From Sporobacter sp963675425 (lineage in GTDB: Bacteria > Bacillota > Clostridia > Oscillospirales > Oscillospiraceae), in NCBI GenBank assembly GCA_963675425.1, contig OY776214.1, positions 2,542,001 through 2,606,000 of the forward strand: a stretch of 64,000 nt of DNA, in the 5' to 3' direction. The notes under the pieces were generated by a model. It saw only the letters and a list, made by a program, of their open reading frames with translations, was not told the origin of the DNA and searched no databases. The position numbers and the translations under genes are program-made. This document shows positions 49,549 to 56,780 of this stretch, piece after piece (within the stretch, counting starts at the first letter, position 1; each line of letters begins with the position of its first letter).

Positions 49549-50382
49549 ATGAAAAAATTAACCGTAATTATCATGACAGCCTTGCTGTTAACACTCTCGA
49601 TGCTTACAGCCTGCAGCCAGACGGGCGCTGACACGGATGTGTCTGGTATACCATCGCCGTCTGTGTCCGACACTGCGCCGCCGTCGCCGTCCGAGAGCAC
49701 CCCGGCGGAAACGGTCTCGCCGAGCCCCTCGGAGGGTACGGCCCCGGCTCCGGAGCCTTTTAACTTTGAAGAACAGACGTATACACAGGATACAGTATCA
49801 ATTATCTATCCCCAGATCACCGGTCTTGGGGATGAACAACTGCAAAATGATTTGAACGGTATCATTTACGACGCCGCGATGCAGGGGCTGGACGAGCAGG
49901 AAAGCGGCACGGAGTACGAGCTGACATCTACGGTGAGCCTCAATACGCCCGACGTGATCAGCGTCTGGTTTGACGGTTATTATTACGCGCCGGGCGCTGC
50001 GCATCCGGGCCTATTGCTGTTTGGTGTGAATATCGATGTTGCCAGCCGCCAGCCGGTAGCCCTCGGTGACCTTGTGACCATCGACAGCGGCTTTGTCGAG
50101 CTGCTCCGAAACGGTGAATTCAGCAGCAGCGATTTTGATATGACGGACCAGATCAGATCGGACGCCCTGGATTATCTGTCCGACGACGAGTCGATGATCG
50201 CCCAGCTCAGGGACGCCAATTCGTCGATCTGGTCTACGGGCTACTATATTACACCCGATGCGCTGGTTGTCTCTGTGGCCGTTGCGCATGTCATGGGAGA
50301 CCACATGGAGATAAGCATTCCTTACGGCGATCTGGCTTCGGTTAAAACGGATCATCCTGTCTGGGATGTGCTTGGAGCGTAG
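49549..50382 (+). CDS. Lipoprotein with DUF3298/RsiV-like domain
   Basis: 277 residues from the ATG at 49549 (CAGGAGG, 6 bases). Lipobox LTACS (residues 19-23), then a Pro/Ser/Thr linker with repeated PSPS units (about 35-70). The mature domain (75-277) shows TQDTVSIIYPQITGLGDEQLQNDLNGII and VWFDGYYYAPGAAHPG, similar to the RsiV/DUF3298-DUF4163 lysozyme- or ligand-binding fold. Anchored outside the membrane. A GC hairpin (CCGGCGCT / AGCGCCGG, 49502-49522) precedes the ribosome site and may affect expression. Confidence 0.85.
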   Translation: MKKLTVIIMTALLLTLSMLTACSQTGADTDVSGIPSPSVSDTAPPSPSESTPAETVSPSPSEGTAPAPEPFNFEEQTYTQDTVSIIYPQITGLGDEQLQNDLNGIIYDAAMQGLDEQESGTEYELTSTVSLNTPDVISVWFDGYYYAPGAAHPGLLLFGVNIDVASRQPVALGDLVTIDSGFVELLRNGEFSSSDFDMTDQIRSDALDYLSDDESMIAQLRDANSSIWSTGYYITPDALVVSVAVAHVMGDHMEISIPYGDLASVKTDHPVWDVLGA

Positions 50383-50414
50383 AACTAAGATTGTAAATTG
50401 CGTGAGGTGAGTGT

Positions 50415-50807
50415 ATGCCGCTGGTTAAGGTTGAGCTGAGAAAAGGGAAGAGCGCCGATTATAAAAAGGCAATTTTGGACGGTATCCATCAGGCACTGGT
50501 AGATTGCTTTAATGTGCCGCCGGATAACAGGCTCCAGCGGCTGTACGAGCTGGAACCGGCAGATTTTGAGCTGTCGGCCGGCAAGACCGACGCCTTCGTC
50601 CTCATCGAACTGACGGTGATCAAGGGCCGCAGCTACGAGGCCAAGAAAAAGCTCTACCAGGCAATTGTCGATAATCTTGAAAAAGCCCCGGGGATCGTGC
50701 GTTCGGACACGCTGATCGTACTCAATGAGGTGCCGGCGGAAAACTGGGGTGTCCGCGGCGGTATACCGGCCCTTGAGACCGAGCTTGGTCTCAAGGCCGG
50801 GGATTAG
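50415..50807 (+). CDS. Tautomerase-superfamily protein
   Basis: 130 residues, beginning MPLVKVELRKG so that Pro1 becomes the catalytic base after removal of the initiator Met. LDGIHQALVDCFNVP and the second-half KKKLYQAIVDNLEK repeats show the beta-alpha-beta duplication of the longer 4-oxalocrotonate tautomerase family. Substrate unknown. GTGAGG ribosome site. The next gene, arsR, has its own promoter 70 bases further. Confidence 0.85.
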   Translation: MPLVKVELRKGKSADYKKAILDGIHQALVDCFNVPPDNRLQRLYELEPADFELSAGKTDAFVLIELTVIKGRSYEAKKKLYQAIVDNLEKAPGIVRSDTLIVLNEVPAENWGVRGGIPALETELGLKAGD

Positions 50808-50875
50808 CGGAACGGTATTCGTAACGAAGCATAAGCGTCTGTATTTTATGCGGGCGCTTATTTCTAAATATTATA

Positions 50876-50904
50876 TTGACAAATCTCGATGTGACGTATA
50901 TACT
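50876..50904 (+). promoter_or_regulatory. Sigma-A promoter of arsR
   Basis: TTGACA, a 17-base spacer and TATACT. The operator-like box begins 4 bases after the -10 element. Confidence 0.85.
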
Positions 50905-50907
50905 GTG

Positions 50908-50931
50908 ATATATCGAATAAATTAGATGTGA
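50908..50931 (+). promoter_or_regulatory. ArsR operator box 1
   Basis: ATCGAATAAATTAGAT forms an imperfect palindrome (ATCxAAT-AA-ATTxGAT) between the -10 element and the arsR ATG. A 24-base version of the same sequence (one base different) sits before the permease at 51518. This fits an ArsR/SmtB dimer site and self-repression. Confidence 0.7.
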
Positions 50932-50940
50932 GGCTGGGCG

Positions 50941-51267
50941 ATGGCAACGATGCATAAAGAAAACGCGCGCGTTTTTAAAGCGTTTTGCGATGAAAACAGG
51001 CTGATGATATTGGAGCTGTTACGCAGCGGAGAAAAATGCGCCTGCGTCCTCTTGGAAAAGCTGAATATCAGCCAGTCTACGCTGTCCTACCACATGAAGA
51101 TCCTGGTTGATTCGGGTATTGTAAACGGACGCCAGGAGGGGAGATGGACGCATTACCGCATCAGCAAAGAGGGCAGCTTAAATGCAGAGAATCTTTTAAA
51201 AGCGCTTACAACAGAAGACGCCGATTGTGCTGAAACCTGCTTGAGCTGTAAAAGCGCTGGAGCCTGA
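50941..51267 (+). CDS. arsR: ArsR-family metalloid-responsive repressor
   Basis: 108 residues. The winged helix has FCDENRLMILELLRSGEKCACVLLEKLNISQSTLSYHMKIL, where Cys-Ala-Cys in the recognition-helix region is the As(III)/Sb(III) sensor of classical ArsR (CVC/CAC type). A C-terminal Cys pair (CAETCLSC) is an extra possible ligand. Promoter and operator are just upstream and a second operator precedes the permease. No strong ribosome site is visible (weak GAGG). Confidence 0.9.
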   Translation: MATMHKENARVFKAFCDENRLMILELLRSGEKCACVLLEKLNISQSTLSYHMKILVDSGIVNGRQEGRWTHYRISKEGSLNAENLLKALTTEDADCAETCLSCKSAGA

Positions 51268-51470
51268 CTGTCGCAAAGCCGCAAGGCGGCTTTGCCGACA
51301 CATTAAAGTTTTCGGCTGAGGGGCTCGCAGTGTAACGCATTTCGGAAATAAATGCCTCAAAGCGTTGAAATCAAACAATTTTCGCCGCCGAGACCAGACA
51401 ACTCGCCGTCGTCGACGAAAATTCAATCGCTCGGCGATTGGACGTATGGCCATAGGTCGATTCTCTTCGT
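51268..51470 (+). repeat. Structured intergenic repeat, copy 4 of 4
   Basis: Starts at the base right after the arsR stop codon. First hairpin GTCGCAAAGCCGC-AAG-GCGGCTTTGCCGAC (compensated changes from AAAAA/TTTTT), variable stem AACGC..TTT / AAAGCGTT, stem AATTTTCG / CGAAAATT around CCGAGACCAGACAACTCGCC, and ATCGC-TCG-GCGAT. It fills the 301-base gap up to the permease together with a short hairpin (ATGCCGTC / GACGGCAT, 51484-51504) and the second ArsR box, so it appears inserted between arsR and a regulated gene. Confidence 0.8.
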
Positions 51471-51517
51471 CTATAAATTAAGTATGCCGTCGCCAGGACG
51501 GCATCAATTTAAAACGA

Positions 51518-51541
51518 ATATATCGAAAAAATTAGATGTGA
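51518..51541 (+). promoter_or_regulatory. ArsR operator box 2 upstream of the permease
   Basis: ATATATCGAAAAAATTAGATGTGA differs from box 1 by a single base. It lies 27 bases before the permease ATG, so the permease may be under direct ArsR control. No clear -35/-10 pair is visible ahead of it. Confidence 0.65.
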
Positions 51542-51568
51542 ATCAATTGGTAAAGATAGGGTGAGCAT

Positions 51569-52582
51569 ATGATGGTTATAAAAGCGGTGTGGGATTTTTT
51601 ACAAAATCAAATACTCGGGATGAAATGGCTCAGCGAGCTTGTCTCATCCCTGCTGACGGCGTTCGGTTTTGATCTCAACAACCGGTGGGTCGGCAGCGTG
51701 CAGTTTTTTATTTACGATGTTATTAAGATTACAATTTTACTATGCTTTTTAATTTTCCTGATCAGTTACATACAAAGTTATTTCCCGCCGGAACGCAGCA
51801 AAAAAATACTTGGACGCTTCCGGGGGCTCGGGGCCAACGCCGTTGCGGCGCTTTTAGGGACGGTAACGCCGTTTTGCTCGTGCTCGTCGATCCCGCTTTT
51901 TATGGGCTTTTCAAGAGCGGGGCTGCCCGTCGGTGTAACGTTTTCGTTTCTTATTTCTTCACCGATGGTGGATCTGGGTTCGCTGCTTTTGCTGATGAGC
52001 ATTTTTGGCGCAAAGGTGGCCGCTATTTATGTGGTCGTCGGCCTCATTATTGCGATACTCGGCGGCACGCTCATCGAAAAGCTGCGCATGGAGCGATACG
52101 TTGAAAGCTTTATACTGACGGCCGGCGGCGTTGATATCGAGGCGCCCGATCTGACGATAAAGGACCGGGTGATCTACGCTAAAGACCAGATGCTCGCTAC
52201 CTTTAAAAAGGTTATCATATACATACTCATTGGCGTGGGCATCGGCGCCGTCATCCACAACTGGATTCCACAGGAATGGGTATCTGCGGTGCTCGGCAGC
52301 AAAAACCCCTTCGGCGTTATTCTGGCGACGCTCGTCGGCGTGCCGATGTACGCGGACATCTTCGGCACGATCCCCATTGCGGAGGCACTGTTTTATAAGG
52401 GCGCGCAGCTGGGGGCAATCCTGTCGTTCATGATGGCGGTGACGACCTTGTCGCTCCCGTCGCTGATCCTTCTCAGAAAAGCTGTTAAGCCAAAGCTGCT
52501 GGCGCTGTTTATTGGTATTTGCACGGTTGGCATTATCCTTGTGGGGTACTTATTCAACGCGCTCCAAACAGTTATTGTGTAG
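51569..52582 (+). CDS. arsP: ArsP-type organoarsenical/metalloid permease
   Basis: 337 residues with about eight to ten helices. The motif GTVTPFCSCSSIPLFMGFSRAGLP with the Cys pair CSCSS, plus SSPMVDLGSLLLL and GVPMYADIFGTIPIAEALF, are the signature of the DUF318/ArsP permease family (organoarsenical efflux in studied members). The neighbouring arsR, operator and arsC strengthen the metalloid assignment. Two adjacent ATGs start the gene. GGTGAG ribosome site. Confidence 0.85.
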   Translation: MMVIKAVWDFLQNQILGMKWLSELVSSLLTAFGFDLNNRWVGSVQFFIYDVIKITILLCFLIFLISYIQSYFPPERSKKILGRFRGLGANAVAALLGTVTPFCSCSSIPLFMGFSRAGLPVGVTFSFLISSPMVDLGSLLLLMSIFGAKVAAIYVVVGLIIAILGGTLIEKLRMERYVESFILTAGGVDIEAPDLTIKDRVIYAKDQMLATFKKVIIYILIGVGIGAVIHNWIPQEWVSAVLGSKNPFGVILATLVGVPMYADIFGTIPIAEALFYKGAQLGAILSFMMAVTTLSLPSLILLRKAVKPKLLALFIGICTVGIILVGYLFNALQTVIV

Positions 52583-52588
52583 GAGGAA

Positions 52589-52822
52589 ATGAATGCTGCG
52601 GTGAAATCAGCGGGACCGATGTTGATTGCCGAGTGTAAGTTTAATGGCGAAGACTATGAGGTGCCGCCGAAGGAAATGCTGGTTGAGGCCGTATTAAAAG
52701 CCGTATTGTGCGAGCGGGAAGAGGCTTGTGCCGGGAACAGCTATGATGTGCCGGAAAACCTGGAGCATTTTTTTGAAGGCAAGAATAAAAAATACTGCTG
52801 TTGCGATGAAGGGGACTGCTGA
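52589..52822 (+). CDS. Small acidic protein with CCCxxGxC C-terminus
   Basis: 77 residues with AGGAGG 4 bases upstream. The N-terminal part is ordinary and helical (KFNGEDYEVPPKEMLVEAVLKAVLCE). The end has an unusual Cys cluster, KKYCCCDEGDC. It follows arsP by 6 bases and overlaps the MFS gene by one base (TGATG). A metalloid-binding carrier or regulator is plausible, as Cys triplets suit As(III) or heavy metal. No known family recognised. Confidence 0.7.
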   Translation: MNAAVKSAGPMLIAECKFNGEDYEVPPKEMLVEAVLKAVLCEREEACAGNSYDVPENLEHFFEGKNKKYCCCDEGDC

Positions 52823-53994
52823 TGATGAAAGATAAGCGTAATTTGTTACTCCTGTTAGGCTCGATGGCCTTTTTGGCAAACGGCGATAATTACGCCGCCG
52901 CGCCGCTGCTGCTTAACATAGCGGGGGATTTGCATATCAGCGTGGAAACCGCCGCGGTATCTGTCACCGCGTATATGCTGGCATTTGGCGCCTTTACACT
53001 GATTTTTGGGCCCCTGTCCGATCGGTTCGGGAAAGCTAAGATCATAAACATTGCCGCCTTGGGAACAGCCATTTTCAGTATTCTGGGCGGGTTTGCCTAT
53101 AATCTGACTTCTCTGATCGTTTTCAGAGCGATGAACGGCGCTTTTGCCGCAGGTATTTTCCCGGTGACCTTGGCGCTTGTCGGCCAAAGCTTTGATAATG
53201 AAAACCGACATAAGGCGCTGGCGAAGGTTATGGGGCTGATGTTTCTGGGGGCCGCCACAGCCACGGCCGTAGGCGGGGCGGTTGCCCATCTGGGGTCCTG
53301 GCGCCATGTATATATTATCTATGGCGTGGGAGAGCTGGTTATAGCACTGCTAATGCTTAAAATGCTTGAGAAGGACAAACCGGTTGTAACGAAATTAGAC
53401 TATATCAGCGCGTATAAGCAGCCGCTGAGTAACTTTAAATTTATGCGCCTGGTTCTAACCATATTTCTGGTAGGCTTCAGCGTGTTCGGTACCTTCACTT
53501 ATTCCGGAAAGCTGTTGCAGGAGATGACGGGTTATACGGTGTTGGGCGTTGGCCTGATTTTATCTTTGTTTGGCATCGGAACTGTTTTTGGCGGACGTAT
53601 AGCGCCAAAAATAAAAAAGAAAATGGGCGCGCTCTATTTTGTTCTTGCCGGGGTCATAGGTTTTCTGGCGCTGTTTACGCTGTCATCCAGTCAAAACATT
53701 TACGTACTCACAGCGGGCTTGTTCTTCTTTGGCATGGCGTTTATATTTCTGCAGTCCACACTTGTCTCAGCCGTGCAGGAAATGCTTCCAAACGCTAAAG
53801 GAACAGCCATGTCAATGGCTTCCTTTAATATTTTTGTGGGCGGAGCCATCGGCACCGGCATTAATGCCAGGATCATTGAGGTTTATTCTGTTTCGCGCAT
53901 CTACCTCATTGCGGCATTTCTGATACTAATCGTAGGCTTGGCATCATCTGTTTTTCTAAGTCTGAAAAATAAGAAACCGGAAGAATTGAAATAA
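52822..53994 (+). CDS. MFS transporter of the ars locus
   Basis: 390 residues with 12 helices. Motif A PLSDRFGKAKI and motif D2-like AMNGAFAAGIFPVTLALVGQSF place it in the drug:H+ antiporter-type MFS (DHA1). Its start overlaps the stop of the Cys-rich gene. By context it may export a methylated or thio-arsenical, as ArsJ/ArsK-like MFS proteins do, but no diagnostic motif proves it. Confidence 0.82.
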   Translation: MMKDKRNLLLLLGSMAFLANGDNYAAAPLLLNIAGDLHISVETAAVSVTAYMLAFGAFTLIFGPLSDRFGKAKIINIAALGTAIFSILGGFAYNLTSLIVFRAMNGAFAAGIFPVTLALVGQSFDNENRHKALAKVMGLMFLGAATATAVGGAVAHLGSWRHVYIIYGVGELVIALLMLKMLEKDKPVVTKLDYISAYKQPLSNFKFMRLVLTIFLVGFSVFGTFTYSGKLLQEMTGYTVLGVGLILSLFGIGTVFGGRIAPKIKKKMGALYFVLAGVIGFLALFTLSSSQNIYVLTAGLFFFGMAFIFLQSTLVSAVQEMLPNAKGTAMSMASFNIFVGGAIGTGINARIIEVYSVSRIYLIAAFLILIVGLASSVFLSLKNKKPEELK

Positions 53995-54027
53995 TACAAA
54001 GTATAAATTTTTAAAGGAGAATGTTTT

Positions 54028-54369
54028 ATGGCACTGTTTAAAAAGAAAACCAAGCAGGAAAAGGAAAGCTGCGGCTGCGGCTGCAATGCGGTCCATGTTG
54101 ATGGCGGCGAAAATGCGGAAAACACGGCCGAGCGGGTCAAGGTGCTCGGGTCCGGCTGCGCCAAATGCAATCAGCTGGAAGCGGCCGTCAAAGAGGCGAT
54201 GATCGAGCTGGGGCTGGATCCCACCGTCGAGCATGTGACGGATTTTACGCAAATTGCGGCGTACGGCGTAATGACGACGCCCGCGCTCGTCATTGACAGC
54301 AAGGTCGTGTCGGCGGGCAAGGTTTTAAAGAAGGATGAAGCTGTAAAATTCCTGCAGAAGTTACTGTAA
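54028..54369 (+). CDS. Thioredoxin-like small disulfide protein with N-terminal Cys cluster
   Basis: 113 residues, AAGGAG at a good distance. Residues 14-20 carry a CGCGC cluster (KESCGCGCN). Residues 38-113 are a glutaredoxin/thioredoxin-like domain with GSGCAKCNQL as redox active site and the cis-Pro region VMTTPALVID. Proteins of this family (MTH895-like) commonly sit beside ArsP-type permeases. The N-terminal Cys cluster could bind metalloid. Probably a reductant or chaperone for the permease. Confidence 0.85.
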   Translation: MALFKKKTKQEKESCGCGCNAVHVDGGENAENTAERVKVLGSGCAKCNQLEAAVKEAMIELGLDPTVEHVTDFTQIAAYGVMTTPALVIDSKVVSAGKVLKKDEAVKFLQKLL

Positions 54370-54411
54370 TTATATGTTTTGCTGATAACCCATAAAAAGG
54401 AGAACAAGATT

Positions 54412-54735
54412 ATGAGAATGCTGGCGGAATTTTTTCCGGAGTTTACTGAAAAGCTCGATGAGATCGACGCGCTGTACGCCGAGAAACGGACAATTGACGA
54501 GAAGACGTATCAGTTTATCTGCTTTGCCCTGTCCATCAAGGCGCGCTCCAAGCCCTGCGTACTCAAGCATTTTAAAGGCGCGCTGGAAGCCGGCGCCACA
54601 GTGGAGGAGCTCACGTACATATTGGCGCTCACCATGCGCGAGGCGGCCGGTGCGGACGACTGCTGGACACACGATGTGATCGGAGACTGGAAGGAGATCC
54701 TCGCCGGCAATATCAAGTGCGCCTGCGAGGAATAA
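54412..54735 (+). CDS. Carboxymuconolactone decarboxylase-like (AhpD-fold) protein
   Basis: 107 residues from the ATG at 54412 (AAAGGAG). The CMD/AhpD fold is visible: KTYQFICFALSIKARSKPCVLKHFKGALEAGATVEELTYILALTM. The usual C-x-x-C becomes one Cys (KPCVLKH) with the His three residues on, so peroxidase-type redox chemistry may be changed. C-terminal Cys pair (KCACEE). In an arsenic context this could be a redox partner. Substrate unknown. Confidence 0.82.
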   Translation: MRMLAEFFPEFTEKLDEIDALYAEKRTIDEKTYQFICFALSIKARSKPCVLKHFKGALEAGATVEELTYILALTMREAAGADDCWTHDVIGDWKEILAGNIKCACEE

Positions 54736-54742
54736 ACAGACA

Positions 54743-54851
54743 TGCGCGCAGAACCCTGTGGCGCTGGCCACGGTCGTTGGCGTGCCGGTGATGCTCGCGC
54801 TTGTCAGAATCGCCAATAACACGAGAGGCTGGTTTAAACATGCCAAGGCCT
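54743..54851 (+). pseudogene. 3' remnant of an ACR3-type arsenite exporter gene
   Basis: In one frame this reads PVALATVVGVPVMLALVRI followed by ANNTRGWFKHAKA and a stop, very like the last helix and tail of ACR3 arsenite exporters. No start, and nothing of the upstream part, is present. The remnant overlaps the start of arsC by 12 bases, so the original arrangement was probably acr3-arsC with overlap and most of acr3 has been deleted. Confidence 0.6.
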
Positions 54852-55247
54852 AAAATCGCCTTCGTCTGCGTACACAACTCCTGCCGTAGCCAGATCGCCG
54901 AGGCGCTGGGAAAGCTCCTGGCCGCTGATGTCTTTGAAAGCTATTCGGCCGGGACGGAGCTCAAAGACCGCATTAATCCGGACGCCGTGCGGCTGATGAA
55001 GGAGCTGTACGGCATCGACATGGAAAAAACACAAAAGCCGAAGCTCCTGGACGATATCCCGCCGGTTGATGTTGTGGTGACGATGGGCTGCAATGTCCGC
55101 TGCCCGGTTCTGCCGTGTAAAAAGCGGGAGGACTGGGGCCTTGAGGACCCCACCGGTCAGGCGGACGAGGCGTTTGTCGCCGTCATCCGTGAGATAGAAG
55201 GCCACATCCGCCGTCTGGCGGAGGATATGTCGGAATCAGGAATGTAA
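54840..55247 (+). CDS. arsC: Arsenate reductase, low-molecular-weight phosphatase type
   Basis: 135 residues from the ATG at 54840. P-loop CVHNSCRS (Cys10, Arg16) near the N-terminus, Asp103-Pro104 (LEDPTG) and the Cys relay Cys84, Cys88 and Cys93 (MGCNVRCPVLPC). This is the thioredoxin-coupled ArsC (pI258-like) that converts arsenate to arsenite. Here the exporter that would normally follow the arsenite is only a remnant upstream, so export must rest on ArsP or MFS. Confidence 0.92.
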   Translation: MPRPKIAFVCVHNSCRSQIAEALGKLLAADVFESYSAGTELKDRINPDAVRLMKELYGIDMEKTQKPKLLDDIPPVDVVVTMGCNVRCPVLPCKKREDWGLEDPTGQADEAFVAVIREIEGHIRRLAEDMSESGM

Positions 55248-55266
55248 CCGAATATGGCCCACGTTG

Positions 55267-55341
55267 TACAATGACGATATCTGCATCCGCTGCTTCTGTT
55301 GTCAGGAGCTTTTCCCCGAGGGTGCCATCAAGATAAAATAG
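55267..55341 (+). pseudogene. Remnant of a 4Fe-4S ferredoxin/DUF362-type C-terminus
   Basis: YNDDICIRCFCCQELFPEG and the following AIKIK then stop resemble the C-terminal iron-sulfur segment of DUF362 or ferredoxin-like proteins (CIRC-FCCQ-E-C-P). The fourth Cys of the motif is Phe here, and no start or upstream coding is left. It follows arsC by 19 bases and precedes a terminator. Confidence 0.5.
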
Positions 55342-55349
55342 GAATTTAT

Positions 55350-55386
55350 AAAAAGCTGCCGGACGATATTAGTCCGGCGGCTTTTT
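55350..55386 (+). terminator. Terminator of the ars locus
   Basis: A stem of 15 bases, AAAAAGCTGCCGGAC / GTCCGGCGGCTTTTT, ending in a T run, 9 bases after the ferredoxin-like remnant. Confidence 0.9.
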
Positions 55387-55489
55387 GCGTTTATATAGAT
55401 ATTAAGTAAGAATCGAGTATTACAAATGGGAAATAAAGGCATAATAAGCACAGAAATTGAGCCGGTGTGTCCGGCGGGCGGGGGCTTAT

Positions 55490-56665
55490 ATGTCGTTATT
55501 CAGCAATGTCAACCTGATATCGGTGTTTCTCATCGGGCTGTTCGCGGCCACGTTTATCACCGGCATTCTTCGTCCGCCGACGTCCGGCCGGATTTTTGAC
55601 TGCTTTACCGCCGTCATCAACGCCCTCATATTTTTTCTGTCGGCCGCCTTGGCTGTGCTGGCGGCCAACGCCGTTTTTGCCGACGGCGGCCAGTCTCTCC
55701 TGTCCAAGCTTTTCAGCGCGATCCCGGGCATTGGCGATTCGGACATCGGCCGCGATATACTGGCGTACGGTCTGGTTCTGATACTGTTCCTAACCGTCAT
55801 TTACGCGCTGCTGCGCCTGCTGTCGCTTCCGCTCATACGCCGGGCGATTGCGCCCCTGTCCGATATCATAGGCTTTGCTATCCGCAAAACAAATATTGTT
55901 GTCCAGCGCGCCATCGGCGGGCTTTGGCAGCTGCCGAAGGCCGTCGCGCTCGTGCTGGTGTTTTCGCTCCTGTTCAGCTTTTATACGGCGCTGACGAAAA
56001 ACGCCCCCTTTGCCGAGTACATTGACCGCTCAAAAACATACCGGCTTATCGAGAACAACGCCATCGAGCCGATCATTTCGTCTAATGCCGTCCAGCAGAT
56101 CCCGGCCTTTCTGGATACCACCGTCGACCAGGCGATAGACGGTCTGTCACCCGAGGGACGACGGATGATCATGAAGGTCTATATCAACGGCGTGACGGTG
56201 GAGGAGGGCGTCCAGTCGTGCCCGGATATCGACAACACGGCCATCGATCTAGTGGACACGGAGACGGACGACGTTGAAAAGGCCCGCATCCTCTACGATT
56301 GGGTTGTCGATAGTATTGATTATGATACGGCAAAAGCCGACATGCTCGAGGTCGACGCGTTTGCCGAACCGGCGGGTGCTGTGCCGGCCTTCAGTGAGCG
56401 GACAGGCGTGTGCTTTGATAAGGCGTGCCTGTATGTTTCAATGTGCCGCGCTGTGGGTGTCCCCGTGCGGCTCATTACCGGAGAAGCGTTCAACGGCGCG
56501 GACTGGGAGTCTCATTCTTGGAATCAGATTTACGACGCGTCGTCCGGACAATGGATTAATGTTGACGCGACCTTCGGCAAGCCCGGCAACAGCTATTTCA
56601 ACCGGGAGGGGTTTGAAGACGATCATCGAAGCGCCGAGCGGCAGGGAGAATGGCCCGAACCGTAA
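55490..56665 (+). CDS. Transglutaminase-like protein with CvpA-like membrane region
   Basis: 391 residues from the ATG at 55490. The first 165 residues have four hydrophobic segments with colicin-V-production (CvpA)-like character. The C-terminal part (about 250-365) is a transglutaminase/cysteine-protease core: Cys308 (TGVCFDKACLYVSMCR), His342 (ESHSWNQIY) and Asp359 (WINVDATFG), the complete triad. Such enzymes often act on cell-wall peptides or other proteins outside the membrane. The substrate is unknown. It is upstream of phoH-like, but with its own spacing. Confidence 0.85.
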   Translation: MSLFSNVNLISVFLIGLFAATFITGILRPPTSGRIFDCFTAVINALIFFLSAALAVLAANAVFADGGQSLLSKLFSAIPGIGDSDIGRDILAYGLVLILFLTVIYALLRLLSLPLIRRAIAPLSDIIGFAIRKTNIVVQRAIGGLWQLPKAVALVLVFSLLFSFYTALTKNAPFAEYIDRSKTYRLIENNAIEPIISSNAVQQIPAFLDTTVDQAIDGLSPEGRRMIMKVYINGVTVEEGVQSCPDIDNTAIDLVDTETDDVEKARILYDWVVDSIDYDTAKADMLEVDAFAEPAGAVPAFSERTGVCFDKACLYVSMCRAVGVPVRLITGEAFNGADWESHSWNQIYDASSGQWINVDATFGKPGNSYFNREGFEDDHRSAERQGEWPEP

Positions 56666-56780
56666 AATGCTCATCATATTTTGATGCCGCCGGCACATAG
56701 ATTTAACAAAAGCATTACACGCTCTGAATACAATAGTATTAGAATGAGCCGTGTACAATACAAGCACTGGGGGATAGTCT

